Shown here: positions 18,634-27,432 of the stretch, piece after piece | How positions within the stretch are numbered: the first letter of the stretch is position 1 | How the letters are laid out: each line of letters opens with the position of its first letter | Source: Aquabacterium humicola | GTDB taxonomy: Bacteria; Pseudomonadota; Gammaproteobacteria; Burkholderiales; Burkholderiaceae_C | DNA length: 64,000 nucleotides | Reading direction: 5' to 3' | Assembly (NCBI RefSeq): GCF_030167915.1 | Contig: NZ_JARGNB010000001.1 | Coordinates: 1,612,001-1,676,000 of the forward strand | Made by a program: the position numbers and the translations under genes | The notes under the pieces: generated by a model | The model's database searches: none | Seen by the model: only the letters and a program-made list of their open reading frames with translations | What the model was told of the DNA's origin: nothing

Positions 18634-20070
18634 ATGCCTGGCCCCTCCCGTGCCCGCCGCGCCGTGCTGGCGCTCCTGACGAGCTGCGCGATCGGGCCTG
18701 CGCTGGCCGAGACGCCCTTGCCGCCGGAAGTGCGCCTGGCGCTGGCGCGCGCGCAGGTGCCGCTCGAGGCGATCAGCATCGTCGTGCAGGAAGCCGGCAG
18801 CAGCGCAACGCCGCGGCTGTCCTGGCAGGCGCAGCAGCCGCAGAACCCGGCTTCGCTGTTCAAGCTGGCAACCACCTACGCGGCGCTGGACCTGCTGGGG
18901 CCCGGCTACGCCTGGATCACGCCGGTGTGGCTGAAGGGCCGGCTGCGCGACGGCGTGCTCGAGGGTGACCTGGTGATCAAGGGCAGCGGCGATCCGAAGC
19001 TGGTGCCCGAGCGGCTGTGGCTGCTGCTGCGGCGCGTGCAACAGCTGGGCGTGCGCGAGATCCGCGGCGACATCGTGCTCGACCGCAGTGCCTTCGCCGT
19101 GCCGGCGGGCACGCCGGCGGACTTCGACGGCGAGCCGCTGAAGGCCTACAACGTGCAGCCCGATGCGCTGCTGCTGTCGCACAAGGCGCTTGTCTACACC
19201 TTCACGCCGGACGCCGCGAACGGCGTCGCGCGGGTCGGCGTCGAGCCCGCGCTGCAGGGGTTGCAGGTCGATGCGCAGGTGCCGTTGTCGGCCGGCCCCT
19301 GCGACGACTGGCGGGCCGTGCTGAAAGCCACCCCGGCCGACCCCGATCGCATGCGCTTTGCCGGCACCTACCCGCTGTCCTGCGGCGAACGCAGCTGGCC
19401 GGTGGCCTATGCCGACCCGGGCAGCTTCAACGCCCGGCTGCTGCAGGCGGCGTGGCGCGAGCTCGGCGGCCGCCTGAGCGGCGTGGTCCGCGACGGCAGC
19501 GCGCCGACGGTGCCGCCGACCTTCGAGGTGTCGTCACCGGCGCTCGCCGAGCTGGTGCGCGACATCAACAAGTTCAGCAACAACGTGATGGCGCAGCAGC
19601 TGTTCCTGACCCTGGGCGCGACCCAGCGCGGCAGCGGCACCGTGGAGGCCTCGCGCGCGGTCCTGCGCGACTGGCTGCTGTCGCGCCTGGGCGAGCGCGG
19701 CGAAGGCATCGTCGTCGACAACGGCTCGGGCCTGTCGCGCGAGACGCGCATGAGCGCCGAGCAGCTCGCGCTGCTGCTGCAGGCCGCGTGGCGCAGCCCG
19801 GTGATGCCGGAGATGATCGCCTCGCTGCCGCTGGCCGGTGTCGACGGCACGGCGCGGCGCGCCCGCTCGGGCGGCGGCCGCGCGCATCTGAAGACGGGTT
19901 CGTTGCGCGATGTCGCGGGCATCGCGGGTTATGCGCTCGGGCCCAACGGCCGGCGCTGGATCGTCGTCGCGATCGTGCAGCATGCGAACGCCGGCCAGAC
20001 CCGGCCGGCGCTCGACGCGCTGGTGCAGTGGGCGCTGGCCGACGCGCCGCGCGACGGCCCCTCGCGCTGA
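18634..20070 (+). CDS. dacB: D-alanyl-D-alanine carboxypeptidase/endopeptidase (PBP4 family)
   Basis: 478 residues with an N-terminal signal peptide (cleavage after PALAE region). Penicillin-binding motifs: Ser74-x-x-Lys77 (SLFK), Ser315-Asn-Asn and Lys420-Thr-Gly. This is the S13 family that trims or cleaves D,D-peptide bonds in periplasmic murein. The DNA just upstream reads CATCAT (18622-18627), then 6 nt, then ATG, with no Shine-Dalgarno: a possible leaderless start. It is convergent with the OmpW gene. Confidence 0.94.
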   Translation: MPGPSRARRAVLALLTSCAIGPALAETPLPPEVRLALARAQVPLEAISIVVQEAGSSATPRLSWQAQQPQNPASLFKLATTYAALDLLGPGYAWITPVWLKGRLRDGVLEGDLVIKGSGDPKLVPERLWLLLRRVQQLGVREIRGDIVLDRSAFAVPAGTPADFDGEPLKAYNVQPDALLLSHKALVYTFTPDAANGVARVGVEPALQGLQVDAQVPLSAGPCDDWRAVLKATPADPDRMRFAGTYPLSCGERSWPVAYADPGSFNARLLQAAWRELGGRLSGVVRDGSAPTVPPTFEVSSPALAELVRDINKFSNNVMAQQLFLTLGATQRGSGTVEASRAVLRDWLLSRLGERGEGIVVDNGSGLSRETRMSAEQLALLLQAAWRSPVMPEMIASLPLAGVDGTARRARSGGGRAHLKTGSLRDVAGIAGYALGPNGRRWIVVAIVQHANAGQTRPALDALVQWALADAPRDGPSR

Positions 20071-20077
20071 CCGTTGG

Positions 20078-20104
20078 CGTGCCGGCCGGTGAGGCACCGG
20101 CACG
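20078..20104. terminator. Hairpin between convergent dacB and OmpW gene
   Basis: CGTGCCGG (20078-20085) pairs with CCGGCACG (20097-20104), an 8-bp G/C stem, in the 42-bp gap between two convergent genes. No T-run follows on either strand, so termination may need Rho. Confidence 0.45.
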
Positions 20105-20112
20105 CGGCGGCT

Positions 20113-20751
20113 TCAGAAGCGGTACGACAGGCCCGCGGAGTAGACGATCGGACGGAAGTCGATCGTCGTCTTAAGCACCGTGCTGCCCTGCGCGACGAGG
20201 TCGCTCTTGACCTTGACCGCCGCGACGCTGGCGAAGGCACCCCAGTTCTTCGAGAACAGGTAGTCGATGCCGGCCTGCACCGTCGGGCCGACCGAGTCGG
20301 ACATCTCGACATGTTCGGCCAGCGACGACTTGATGCCGGTGAAGCGGGTGTAGTTGATGCCCGCCCCGACGTACGGGCGCCAGCTGTCGCCTTCCCGGCC
20401 GAAGTGGTAGTTCAGCAGCAGCGTCGGGGCGACGTTCTTCGCCTCCAGCACCTCGCCGAGGAAGTACACGCTGCCGGCGGCGCGCGACTTGATCGTCGGC
20501 GGCACGCCCAGCACCAGCTCGACGCCGATGTTCGGCGTGATCAGGCGCTCGCCGACGAAGATCACCGTCGTCGCCGAGCCGACGTCGGCATCGGCGCCGG
20601 CGGGCACGCCGATGCCGGTGATGCCGGTGGTCTTCGCATGCGTCTGGTAGCGGGTGACGCCGACCTTGATGATCGTCTCCTGCGCCTGCACGGCCGACGC
20701 GGCCAGCAGCAGGCCGCAGGCGACCGCCATCCCGTGGAACTTGTTGTTCAT
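20113..20751 (-). CDS. OmpW family outer membrane protein
   Basis: 212 residues: signal peptide ending ASAVQA, then an 8-stranded barrel pattern. Family features: IKVGVTRY near the N-terminus, PNIGVELVLG, PTLLLNYHFG, WRPYVGAGINYTRF, and a C-terminal Phe in GLSYRF recognised by the BAM machinery. OmpW proteins carry small hydrophobic molecules across the outer membrane. Two adjacent ATG codons exist (20754 and 20751). The second was chosen because the AGGAG is too close to the first. It lies 19 bp behind the SGNH lipoprotein gene and is probably co-transcribed with it. Confidence 0.9.
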   Translation of the reverse strand: MNNKFHGMAVACGLLLAASAVQAQETIIKVGVTRYQTHAKTTGITGIGVPAGADADVGSATTVIFVGERLITPNIGVELVLGVPPTIKSRAAGSVYFLGEVLEAKNVAPTLLLNYHFGREGDSWRPYVGAGINYTRFTGIKSSLAEHVEMSDSVGPTVQAGIDYLFSKNWGAFASVAAVKVKSDLVAQGSTVLKTTIDFRPIVYSAGLSYRF

Positions 20752-20770
20752 CATGTCTCCTGGTAGACGG

Positions 20771-21958
20771 TCAGAGCCAGCCGAAGGCCTTGAGCTGGGC
20801 GTGGAAGGCATCGGACAGCGCACGGTGGCCGCCGGTGGTCGGGTGCACGCCGTCGGCGAAGGCCCAGGTGTCGATGCTGGCGCCGGCGCGCAGGCCGTTG
20901 AAGGGCACGCCCGGCGTGCCGTTGCAGAACAGCGACGAGCCGTCGGTGACGCGGCCGCCGGTGATCGCCGAGATCTTCGCGCCGTCGCAGGCCGGCACGG
21001 TGTTGTTGACGAAGCCGTACTTGCCCGGGTTCTGGTACGAGTCCTTCAGGATCGGATAGGTGTCGATGATCTGCACCGGCGCATTCGACAGGCTCTCGCG
21101 CAGCCACAGGTTGAAGATCGCCGACAGGTCGGTCAGCACCGGCTGCACCGAGGCCGGCAGCGACTTGCCGAACGGCGTGTCCGCGATGTCCGACAGTGTC
21201 ATCACCGCGACGTACTTGCCGCCCTTGGCGAGGATCTGGTTGCGCACATAACCTGCGAGTTCGCCGGCCGCCTTCTTCATGCCGTTCTGCGCGTCGGTCT
21301 GCGCGAGGAACAGCTGGCGCTTGGCTTCGTCGGCGCTGATCTGGCCTTGCGCGGCCTGGGTCTGGATCTGCGTGGCCTTGGCGGTGAAGCCGCCGAACTG
21401 CGTGAAGACGTCGTTGCTGCCGATGTAGACCAGGATCAGGTCCGAGTCCTTGAAGCTGCCGAAGCGCGCGAGGTGGTTCTCGATCTGCTTGACCACCGGC
21501 ACCGTCAGCGCACCGCCGGCATGGCCGATGCCGTTCGGATCGGTGATGCGCGCCCCGCCCTGGCCGTAGCCGGTGCAGGTGTTGCCGAGGTTGGCCGCCG
21601 CAGCCGGGCACTTGACGGACTGCGTGCCGAAGCCGACCTCGGCCGGCGTCACCAGCAGGCCCATCTTCGCCGCGAGGTTCTCGACCCACACCGTGCCCGC
21701 GGTGCCGCTGCCGTTGGTCGTGAACTTGCCGCCGAAGTAAGGCGCCTGGCCGTTGCCGGTCAGCGAGGTCGCCGGCGCGTAGGCGCCGATGTCGCTCAGG
21801 CTGTCGCCGAAGCTGACCAGCGCGGTGAAGTTGCCCTTGGTCGTCGGCGCGCCGGCGGTCGGCGTGGTGCCCGGCACGTACGGATCATCGCCACCGCCGC
21901 AGGCCGCGAGCAACGCGGCCGTGATCAGCGACAGCCCCAGAACCCGGATCGTCTTCAT
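20771..21958 (-). CDS. SGNH/GDSL family lipoprotein esterase
   Basis: A 395-residue secreted lipoprotein (lipobox LLAAC, Cys20). Block I is FGDSLSDIG (nucleophile Ser53). The Gly/Asn blocks are GYGQGGARI and YIGSNDVF. The C-terminal block V is DGVHPT (Asp369, His372), so the catalytic set looks complete. It likely hydrolyses lipids or esters at the outer membrane. GAGGGGA lies 6 nt before the ATG. Upstream, a perfect 20-bp palindrome and a probable -10 suggest repression by a TetR-type regulator not encoded in this window. It probably forms a transcript with OmpW downstream. Confidence 0.9.
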   Translation of the reverse strand: MKTIRVLGLSLITAALLAACGGGDDPYVPGTTPTAGAPTTKGNFTALVSFGDSLSDIGAYAPATSLTGNGQAPYFGGKFTTNGSGTAGTVWVENLAAKMGLLVTPAEVGFGTQSVKCPAAAANLGNTCTGYGQGGARITDPNGIGHAGGALTVPVVKQIENHLARFGSFKDSDLILVYIGSNDVFTQFGGFTAKATQIQTQAAQGQISADEAKRQLFLAQTDAQNGMKKAAGELAGYVRNQILAKGGKYVAVMTLSDIADTPFGKSLPASVQPVLTDLSAIFNLWLRESLSNAPVQIIDTYPILKDSYQNPGKYGFVNNTVPACDGAKISAITGGRVTDGSSLFCNGTPGVPFNGLRAGASIDTWAFADGVHPTTGGHRALSDAFHAQLKAFGWL

Positions 21959-22002
21959 GCATTCCCCTCGAATCGGGCCGTCGGCGACCCGCTGCGTCAA
22001 AG

Positions 22003-22022
22003 AAACGAACGACCGTTCGTTT
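22003..22022. promoter_or_regulatory. Perfect 20-bp palindrome, TetR-type operator candidate
   Basis: AAACGAACG (22003-22011), AC, CGTTCGTTT (22014-22022). The symmetry and the ACGAACG/CGTTCGT half-sites are typical of TetR/AcrR-family operators. It lies just downstream of a -10-like TATAGT (complement of 22034-22039) and upstream of the SGNH gene on the minus strand, a position suited to repression. Eight consecutive G (22041-22048) sit where the -10/-35 spacer would be. Confidence 0.6.
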
Positions 22023-22132
22023 TTCAGCCGGGCACTATACGGGGGGGGTCGGACGGGTCTGGAGCGGGCTTTCCCGACAATCTTCTAGGGGCAGCGCTCC
22101 AGCCCGCGAACAGGTGGGTCGGAACGGGTGGG

Positions 22133-23128
22133 TCAGAACGGGTTGTTCAGCGCGCGCGTCAGCGCCGCCGAGCCGATGCGCGAGTGCATCGACGGTGCCA
22201 GCCGGCGATCGTCGGCCCACATGTAGCTGGCGACGACGCCGCCGCTGACCAGGTCGGCGGTCACGCTGGTGCAGTTCGGCAGCGCCACGGCGCAGACGCC
22301 GTCGACCACGTTCGTGTAGCCGAAGTTGCCGGGAAAGCGCGAGATCGTCGACACGGTGTCGTCGGTCAGCACCAGCGCGTAGTTGCGCCCGTCGAAGCGC
22401 GTCTGGTCGATCGAGGTGCGCAAGGTCGCGTTGAACTCGTAGCTCAGGTTCGACAGCCGCGTCGCGGCGCCGGCCTTGGTCTTGTTCAGGTTGATCGCGT
22501 AGGGCGTGACACCCATGTCCGGCACGGTCGAGACGATGGCCTTCGCCCCGGCACCCAGCAAACCGTTGATCTGAGCGGCCAGCACGCCGGCGCGGCGGCG
22601 CGCCTCGCCCACCGCATCGGCTTCGCTCATGGTGCCGGCGATGACGCGGTCGGACAACTCGACGAGGTCGTTCGATCCCATCATCACCGTGACCAGGTCG
22701 TTCGACTGCAGGCTCCCGCCGCTGGTGGTCTGCTCGCCGAGCTGGCGTGCGATGCCGGTCGCGGCATCCTCGACCTTGGCACCGGCCTTGGCCCGCATGA
22801 AGGCCTTCGGCGTCGCGTTGTTCTTGTTGCACTCGGCGAAGACGAAGCCGTAGTGGTTGCTCAGGGCCTCGACCCACAGCGGGTTCAACGTGCAGTCGCG
22901 GATCGGGATCGCGTCGCTGGTGACGCCGTTGACGGTGTACTTGCGGCCGTTGTTCGCGCCGTCGTTGACGATCAGGCTGTGCTCGTCGCCGAGCACGATC
23001 AGCCGGCCGGGCGCGAAGGGTTCGATCTGCGACGTGCCGCCGCCGCAGGCAGCGAGCAGCGCGGCCGCCAGGGCCGCCGTGATCGCGAGGCGCCAGCCGG
23101 TGCGGCGCGAAGGGGTCGACGAAGTCAT
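22133..23128 (-). CDS. SGNH-fold lipoprotein lacking the usual catalytic Ser and His
   Basis: 331 residues, lipoprotein signal (LLAAC, Cys28). It keeps the SGNH frame: block I region VLGDEHSLI, block III VMMGSNDLVEL, and a C-terminal WADDRRLAPSMHSRIG matching block V. Compared with its neighbour, the nucleophile serine of GDS is Glu49, and the His of DxxH is Arg309 (Asp306-Asp-Arg-Arg309). By the classical mechanism it should be inactive, unless Ser51 and His315 substitute. It may bind rather than cleave, or represent a distinct subfamily. GAGAG precedes the ATG. It shares a strand with the active paralogue but is separated from it by the palindromic promoter region. Confidence 0.8.
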   Translation of the reverse strand: MTSSTPSRRTGWRLAITAALAAALLAACGGGTSQIEPFAPGRLIVLGDEHSLIVNDGANNGRKYTVNGVTSDAIPIRDCTLNPLWVEALSNHYGFVFAECNKNNATPKAFMRAKAGAKVEDAATGIARQLGEQTTSGGSLQSNDLVTVMMGSNDLVELSDRVIAGTMSEADAVGEARRRAGVLAAQINGLLGAGAKAIVSTVPDMGVTPYAINLNKTKAGAATRLSNLSYEFNATLRTSIDQTRFDGRNYALVLTDDTVSTISRFPGNFGYTNVVDGVCAVALPNCTSVTADLVSGGVVASYMWADDRRLAPSMHSRIGSAALTRALNNPF

Positions 23129-23179
23129 CAGGCTCTCACTCTCAGAATGCGGACGGAAGGGGCCGAAGCGGACGACGCC

Positions 23180-24145
23180 TCAGGCAGCGGCGCGCCGCAG
23201 GCGGTCGCGCACCCCTTCCCATGCAGGCAGGTCGGGCGGTTCCTCGACCCGGATCTCACGGGCACCGGCGCTGTCGAAGGCGCGCAGTGCGGCGAACAGG
23301 TCCTGCGCACAACGCGCCGGATCGTCCGGCAGGGCCCGCCAGCGGGCCGGGTCGAGCCCGGCCGGGCGGCTGCGGGAATATACCGCCACGCCATCGGCGA
23401 ACGTTGCCGTGCTGTAAAGGCTGGCGGCGTCGACCAGCCGCACGCGCGCGGCCGGCGCGTAGTGCGACGCGAGGTCGCCGGAGGAGCGCGGCGCGTCGGC
23501 ATCGCGCTCGCGCAGCGGCCGGCCGAGCGCGGCCTCGAGACGCTCGCGCATCAGCAGGCCGGGCCGCAGCAGCACCGGCTCGCCGCGCGAGCAGTCGACG
23601 ATGCTCGACTCGATGCCGACCTCGCAGGGCCCGCCGTCGAGTACCAGCAGCGACGTGCCGAACTCGTCCTCGACATGGCTGGCGCGGGTCGGGCTGACGC
23701 GGCCGAAGCGGTTGGCGCTCGGCGCCGCGACGCCGGCCACGCCAAGCGCGGCGGCGGCTTCCAGCAGCGCATGGGCCACCGGATGGGCCGGGCAGCGCAG
23801 CCCGATCGTCAGGTGGCCGCCGGCGGCAGCGTCGGCGCGACCGGGCAGGCGCGGCACGATCAGCGTCACCGGCCCGGGCCAGAAGGCCTCGGCCAGGCGC
23901 TGCGCGGATTCGTTCCAGCCCGCGGCAAAGTGGCGCGCCGCCTCGATGCCGGTGACGTGCACGATCAGCGGATGGTCCGCCGGCCGGGCCTTGGCGGCGA
24001 AGATGCCGGCCACCGCGCGATCGTCGTCGGCGCGGGCGGCGAGGCCGTACACGGTCTCGGTCGGCAGGCCGACCAGCCCGCCGTCGGCCAGGCACCGCGC
24101 CGCGGCCGCCACCGCGGCCGGATCGTCCCCGCGAAGAATCGTCAT
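23180..24145 (-). CDS. L-threonylcarbamoyladenylate synthase (Sua5/YrdC/TsaC type)
   Basis: 321 residues: an N-terminal YrdC domain plus the C-terminal Sua5 domain. Motifs: LPTETVYGLAARA, KARPADHPLIVHV (the KR/K-x-R-P loop), WPGPVTLIVP, GLRCPAHPVAHALL, APSANRFGRVSPT, and the linker SSGDLASHYAP typical of Sua5. It makes threonylcarbamoyl-AMP for t6A, the step before the TsaB/TsaD transfer encoded elsewhere in this window. It lies 42 bp downstream of purK on the same strand, the usual purE-purK-sua5 order of Burkholderiales. Confidence 0.93.
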   Translation of the reverse strand: MTILRGDDPAAVAAAARCLADGGLVGLPTETVYGLAARADDDRAVAGIFAAKARPADHPLIVHVTGIEAARHFAAGWNESAQRLAEAFWPGPVTLIVPRLPGRADAAAGGHLTIGLRCPAHPVAHALLEAAAALGVAGVAAPSANRFGRVSPTRASHVEDEFGTSLLVLDGGPCEVGIESSIVDCSRGEPVLLRPGLLMRERLEAALGRPLRERDADAPRSSGDLASHYAPAARVRLVDAASLYSTATFADGVAVYSRSRPAGLDPARWRALPDDPARCAQDLFAALRAFDSAGAREIRVEEPPDLPAWEGVRDRLRRAAA

Positions 24146-24187
24146 GGGCGCAGGATCGTCATCACGCAGGGTCGCCGGGCCGCCGCC

Positions 24188-25348
24188 TCAGAACGGCGGC
24201 AATCCGAGCAGCGCCGCGACCTGCAGCGCGACGCCGCGCGCCGCATCGGGCGTGGCGGCGGTCACGGTCAGGTGGCCCATCTTGCGGCCGCGCCGCGCGT
24301 CGGTCTTGCCGTACAGGTGCAGGTGCACCCCGGGCAGCGCGAGCACCGCGTCCCACGGCGGCGTGCGGGCCACGTCGCCGGCGTCGAACCACAGGTCGCC
24401 CAGCAGGTTCAGCATCACGGCCGCCGAATGCAGTCGCGGCTCGACCAGCGGCAGGCCGGCGAGCGTGCGCACCTGCAGCTCGAATTGGCTGACGTCGCAG
24501 GCGTCGATCGAGTAGTGGCCGGAGTTGTGCGGCCGCGGCGCCATTTCGTTGGCCACCAGCCGGCCGTCCTGGAGCACGAAGAACTCGACGCACAGCACGC
24601 CGACGTAGTCCATCGCCGCGGCCACCGCGCGCGCGGCCGCGATCGCCTGTTGCTGCAGGACCGCATCGACGTCCGGTGCCGGCACCTGCGTCACCGCGAG
24701 GATGCCGTCGCGGTGCAGGTTCTGCTGCACCGGCAGGTTGACCACCTCGCCGGCGGCATTGCGCGCGACGATCACGCTCAGCTCATGGCGCAGCGGCAGG
24801 CGCTGCTCGAGCACGCAGCCGACTTGCCCCAGGCGCGCCCACGCCGCCTGCAGCGCGGCCCGGTCGACCACCGTCGCCTGGCCCTTGCCGTCGTAGCCCA
24901 TGCGGGCGGTCTTCAGGATGCCGGGCAGCAGCGTGTCGGGCACCGCGGCGAGTTGCGCCGCATCGGCGATCACGGCATGCGGTGCGCAGGGCACGCCGCA
25001 GCGCACGAACTGCGCCTTCTCGTCGGCGCGGTCCTGGCACACGGCGACGGCGTCCGCGCCCGGGGCGACCGGGCGGTGCTCGGCGAGGCGGCGCAGGGCC
25101 TCGGCCGGCACGTTCTCGAATTCGGTGCTGATCGCGTCGCAGCGTCGCGCCAGCTCGGCCAGGCCCGCGGGATCGAGGTAGGCGGTGCACACCTGGTCGT
25201 GCGCGACGACCCCGGCCGGCGCGGCGGCGTCGGGGTCGAGCACGACGGTCCCGTAGCCGAGTGCCTGCGCCGCGTGCACGAACATGCGGCCCAGCTGGCC
25301 GCCGCCCATCACGCCCAGCGTGGCGCCCGGAAGCAGCGGCTCGTTCAC
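24188..25348 (-). CDS. purK: N5-carboxyaminoimidazole ribonucleotide synthase PurK
   Basis: A 386-residue ATP-grasp enzyme of purine synthesis. It has [16 protein letters not shown] at the N-terminus, then [54 protein letters not shown] and [17 protein letters not shown]. The start is GTG at 25348, overlapping the purE stop by 4 bp (GTGA), which explains why no ATG is needed. It acts directly before PurE in the pathway. Confidence 0.95.
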   Translation of the reverse strand: MNEPLLPGATLGVMGGGQLGRMFVHAAQALGYGTVVLDPDAAAPAGVVAHDQVCTAYLDPAGLAELARRCDAISTEFENVPAEALRRLAEHRPVAPGADAVAVCQDRADEKAQFVRCGVPCAPHAVIADAAQLAAVPDTLLPGILKTARMGYDGKGQATVVDRAALQAAWARLGQVGCVLEQRLPLRHELSVIVARNAAGEVVNLPVQQNLHRDGILAVTQVPAPDVDAVLQQQAIAAARAVAAAMDYVGVLCVEFFVLQDGRLVANEMAPRPHNSGHYSIDACDVSQFELQVRTLAGLPLVEPRLHSAAVMLNLLGDLWFDAGDVARTPPWDAVLALPGVHLHLYGKTDARRGRKMGHLTVTAATPDAARGVALQVAALLGLPPF

Positions 25349-25830
25349 TTGAGCTCGGCGGACATCGCCCGCGCCGCTTCCGTCTGGCGGGCGCGGAAAG
25401 CTTCGAGCCTGGCGCGCAGCGCCGGGTCCTCGTTGGCCAGCATCGCGACGGCGAAGAGCGCCGCGTTGGCCGCGCCGGCATGGCCGATCGCGAAGGTCGC
25501 CACCGGGATGCCCTTGGGCATCTGCACGATCGAGTGCAGCGAATCGACGCCGGACAGATGCCGGCTTGCCACCGGCACGCCCAGCACCGGCACCGTGGTC
25601 TTCGCCGCCAGCATGCCCGGCAGATGGGCGGCGCCGCCCGCGCCGGCGATGATGGCCTTGAGGCCGCGGCCGGCCGCGCTGGCGGCGTAGGCGAACATGT
25701 CGTCGGGCATGCGGTGTGCCGAGACGACGCGGCACTCATGCGCCACGCCAAACTCGGCGAGAATCGCTGCCGCCTGCTGCAGGGTCTCCCAGTCGCTCGA
25801 CGAACCCATCAGCACACCGACGAGCGGCAT
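25345..25830 (-). CDS. purE: 5-(carboxyamino)imidazole ribonucleotide mutase PurE
   Basis: 161 residues from the chosen ATG (E. coli 169). Class I PurE motifs: [43 protein letters not shown] and [21 protein letters not shown]. An earlier in-frame ATG at 25899 would add 23 non-conserved residues. A -10-like TACAAT (complement of 25914-25919) lies just ahead of it, so the longer form cannot be excluded. PurE and PurK are coupled by overlap; purC is ~23 kb away. Confidence 0.93.
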   Translation of the reverse strand: MPLVGVLMGSSSDWETLQQAAAILAEFGVAHECRVVSAHRMPDDMFAYAASAAGRGLKAIIAGAGGAAHLPGMLAAKTTVPVLGVPVASRHLSGVDSLHSIVQMPKGIPVATFAIGHAGAANAALFAVAMLANEDPALRARLEAFRARQTEAARAMSAELK

Positions 25831-25913
25831 GTCGCCTGACTGGGGGTCGGGCCGACCGTCGGACGATGGATGACTGGACACGGCAGGCTCCGACAACATG
25901 GGCAAAACCTTGG

Positions 25914-25919
25914 ATTGTA
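25914..25919 (-). promoter_or_regulatory. -10-like hexamer for purE-purK-sua5
   Basis: TACAAT on the minus strand. A start about 7 nt downstream would give a ~77-nt leader to the ATG at 25830. It lies in the gap between purE and the divergent thioredoxin gene. No clear -35 is visible. Confidence 0.4.
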
Positions 25920-25978
25920 GGCGGCTGCCCCCACCTGCCGTCGGCCGCCGAATGCGCTGACCTCTCGACACCGACACC

Positions 25979-26920
25979 ATGAACGACATCACTTTGCAGA
26001 ACTTCGAGGCCGAGCTGATCCAGGCCTCGATGCAGCAGCCGGTGCTGCTGGACATCTGGGCGCCCTGGTGCGGCCCGTGCCGCACGCTCGGGCCCCTGCT
26101 GGAGAAGGTGGAAAAAGCCTATGGCGGCCGCTTCAAGCTCGCCAAGCTCAACAGCGACGACCAGCCCGAGATCGCCGGCCAGCTGAGCCAGGCCTTCGGC
26201 GTGCGCTCGATCCCGTTCTGCGTGCTGTTCGACAAGGGTCAGCCGATCGACGGCTTCGTCGGGGCGCTGCCCGAGGCGCAGATCCGCGAGTTCCTCGACC
26301 GCCACGTGCCGAGCGCCGAAGCGATGGAGGCCGAAGCCGAAGCCGAGGCGGCCGAGCAGCTCGAAGCCGAAGGCGACACCGACGCCGCGCTCGCCCGCCT
26401 GCAGCAGGCGGTGGCCATCGACCCGGCCAACGACGCCGCGCGCACCGAGTACGTCAAGCGCCTGATCGAGGCCGGCCGCATCGCGCAGGCCCGCCAGGCC
26501 TGGGAGCCGGTGGCCGGCAAGGCGATGCTGGACACCCGCATCGCGGCGCTGGGCCACTGGCTCGACGCCTGCGAGAAGTCCGCCGGCGCCCGCTCGCCCC
26601 AGGCGCTGGCCGCGGCGATCGAGGCCAACCGGCGCGATTTCGACGCCCGCTTCGAGCTGGCGCAGGGGCACTTCGCGGCCGGCCGCTTCACCGACGCGAT
26701 GGACGCGCTGCTCGAAATCGTGATGCGCGACAAGGCCTGGAACGACGAGCTGGCGCGCAAGACCTACGTCGCGATCCTCGAGTTGATGAGCAAGCCGGCG
26801 CCGAAACCGGCCGCCGAAGCCGCCAAGAGCACGCTCGAGGTCACCGGCAAGGCGCCGGCGGCGACTAGCGACCCGCTGATCGACCAGTACCGCCGCAAGC
26901 TGAGCATGGCGCTGTTCTGA
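25979..26920 (+). CDS. Thioredoxin-TPR protein (YbbN/CnoX-like)
   Basis: 313 residues. The N-terminal thioredoxin domain has [20 protein letters not shown] (redox Cys31 and Cys34) and the cis-Pro SIPFCVLF. An acidic linker ([17 protein letters not shown]) and a helical TPR-like C-terminus follow ([19 protein letters not shown] and [28 protein letters not shown]). This is the layout of YbbN/CnoX, a chaperedoxin that protects substrates and hands them to GroEL/DnaK. E. coli CnoX lacks the full CxxC; here it is intact, so redox activity is likely. No clear Shine-Dalgarno sequence. The gene is divergent from purE. Confidence 0.9.
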   Translation: MNDITLQNFEAELIQASMQQPVLLDIWAPWCGPCRTLGPLLEKVEKAYGGRFKLAKLNSDDQPEIAGQLSQAFGVRSIPFCVLFDKGQPIDGFVGALPEAQIREFLDRHVPSAEAMEAEAEAEAAEQLEAEGDTDAALARLQQAVAIDPANDAARTEYVKRLIEAGRIAQARQAWEPVAGKAMLDTRIAALGHWLDACEKSAGARSPQALAAAIEANRRDFDARFELAQGHFAAGRFTDAMDALLEIVMRDKAWNDELARKTYVAILELMSKPAPKPAAEAAKSTLEVTGKAPAATSDPLIDQYRRKLSMALF

Positions 26921-26947
26921 CGCCGGTCCGGTTCGGCCCGCCCTCAT

Positions 26948-26976
26948 CCGGCCGCGCGCGGCCGGCCCCCTAGAAT
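26948..26976 (+). promoter_or_regulatory. Palindrome and -10 before yajC-secD-secF
   Basis: A perfect 18-bp palindrome, CCGGCCGCG/CGCGGCCGG (26948-26965), is followed by a -10-like TAGAAT at 26971-26976. The palindrome could end the thioredoxin transcript or mark a regulated promoter. The predicted leader to the yajC GTG is about 60 nt. Confidence 0.45.
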
Positions 26977-27042
26977 CCGCTGTTTGCCCAGCGCGCGCCG
27001 CCTTCCGGCGCGCGGCACCCACGTCAACGAAGGAAGACGATC

Positions 27043-27369
27043 GTGTTCATTTCCGAAGCCTTTGCCCAGACCGCGCCGGCCGCCGGCGGCGACACCGGCG
27101 GCCTGATGAGCCTGCTGCCGCTGGTGCTGATGTTCGTGGTGCTCTACTTCATCATGATCCGTCCGCAGATGAAGCGGCAGAAGGAGCACAAGTCGATGAT
27201 CGAGGCGCTGGCCAAGGGCGACGAAGTCGTCACCTCCGGCGGCCTGATCGGCCGCATCGCCAAGCTCGGCGACAGCTTCGTGCACGTCGAGGTGGCCAAC
27301 GGCGTCGAGCTGCAGGTGCAGCGCAGCGCGGTGATCCAGGTGCTGCCCAAGGGCACGTACGGCAAGTAA
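27043..27369 (+). CDS. yajC: Preprotein translocase subunit YajC
   Basis: 108 residues, GTG start with AAGGAAG 6-7 nt upstream. The N-terminus FISEAFAQ and the single transmembrane helix (LLPLVLMFVVLYFIMIRPQ), followed by KRQKEHKSMIEALAKGDEVVT, are the YajC signature. It associates with SecDF at the inner membrane. First gene of a yajC-secD-secF operon. Confidence 0.96.
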   Translation: MFISEAFAQTAPAAGGDTGGLMSLLPLVLMFVVLYFIMIRPQMKRQKEHKSMIEALAKGDEVVTSGGLIGRIAKLGDSFVHVEVANGVELQVQRSAVIQVLPKGTYGK

Positions 27370-27432
27370 GTCCTGAACCGGCGGCGCGGCCCCTCGCCGG
27401 CCGACGCGCCGCCCGCGGCCGAGGAAGCCTCC

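Noticed and set aside
22629-22853. Short plus-strand frame opposite the second SGNH gene
   Set aside because: No ribosome site, no motif, fully inside a supported gene.
20654-25690. Open frame of over 1,600 codons on the plus strand opposite OmpW, the SGNH genes, sua5 and purK
   Set aside because: It is the antisense of well-supported genes. Its translation is Arg/Ala/Gly/His-rich low complexity as expected for the mirror of high-GC codons, with no domain motif.
25830-25899. N-terminal extension of PurE from the upstream ATG
   Set aside because: The 23 extra residues are not family-like, and the probable promoter would leave almost no leader. Kept only as an alternative start.
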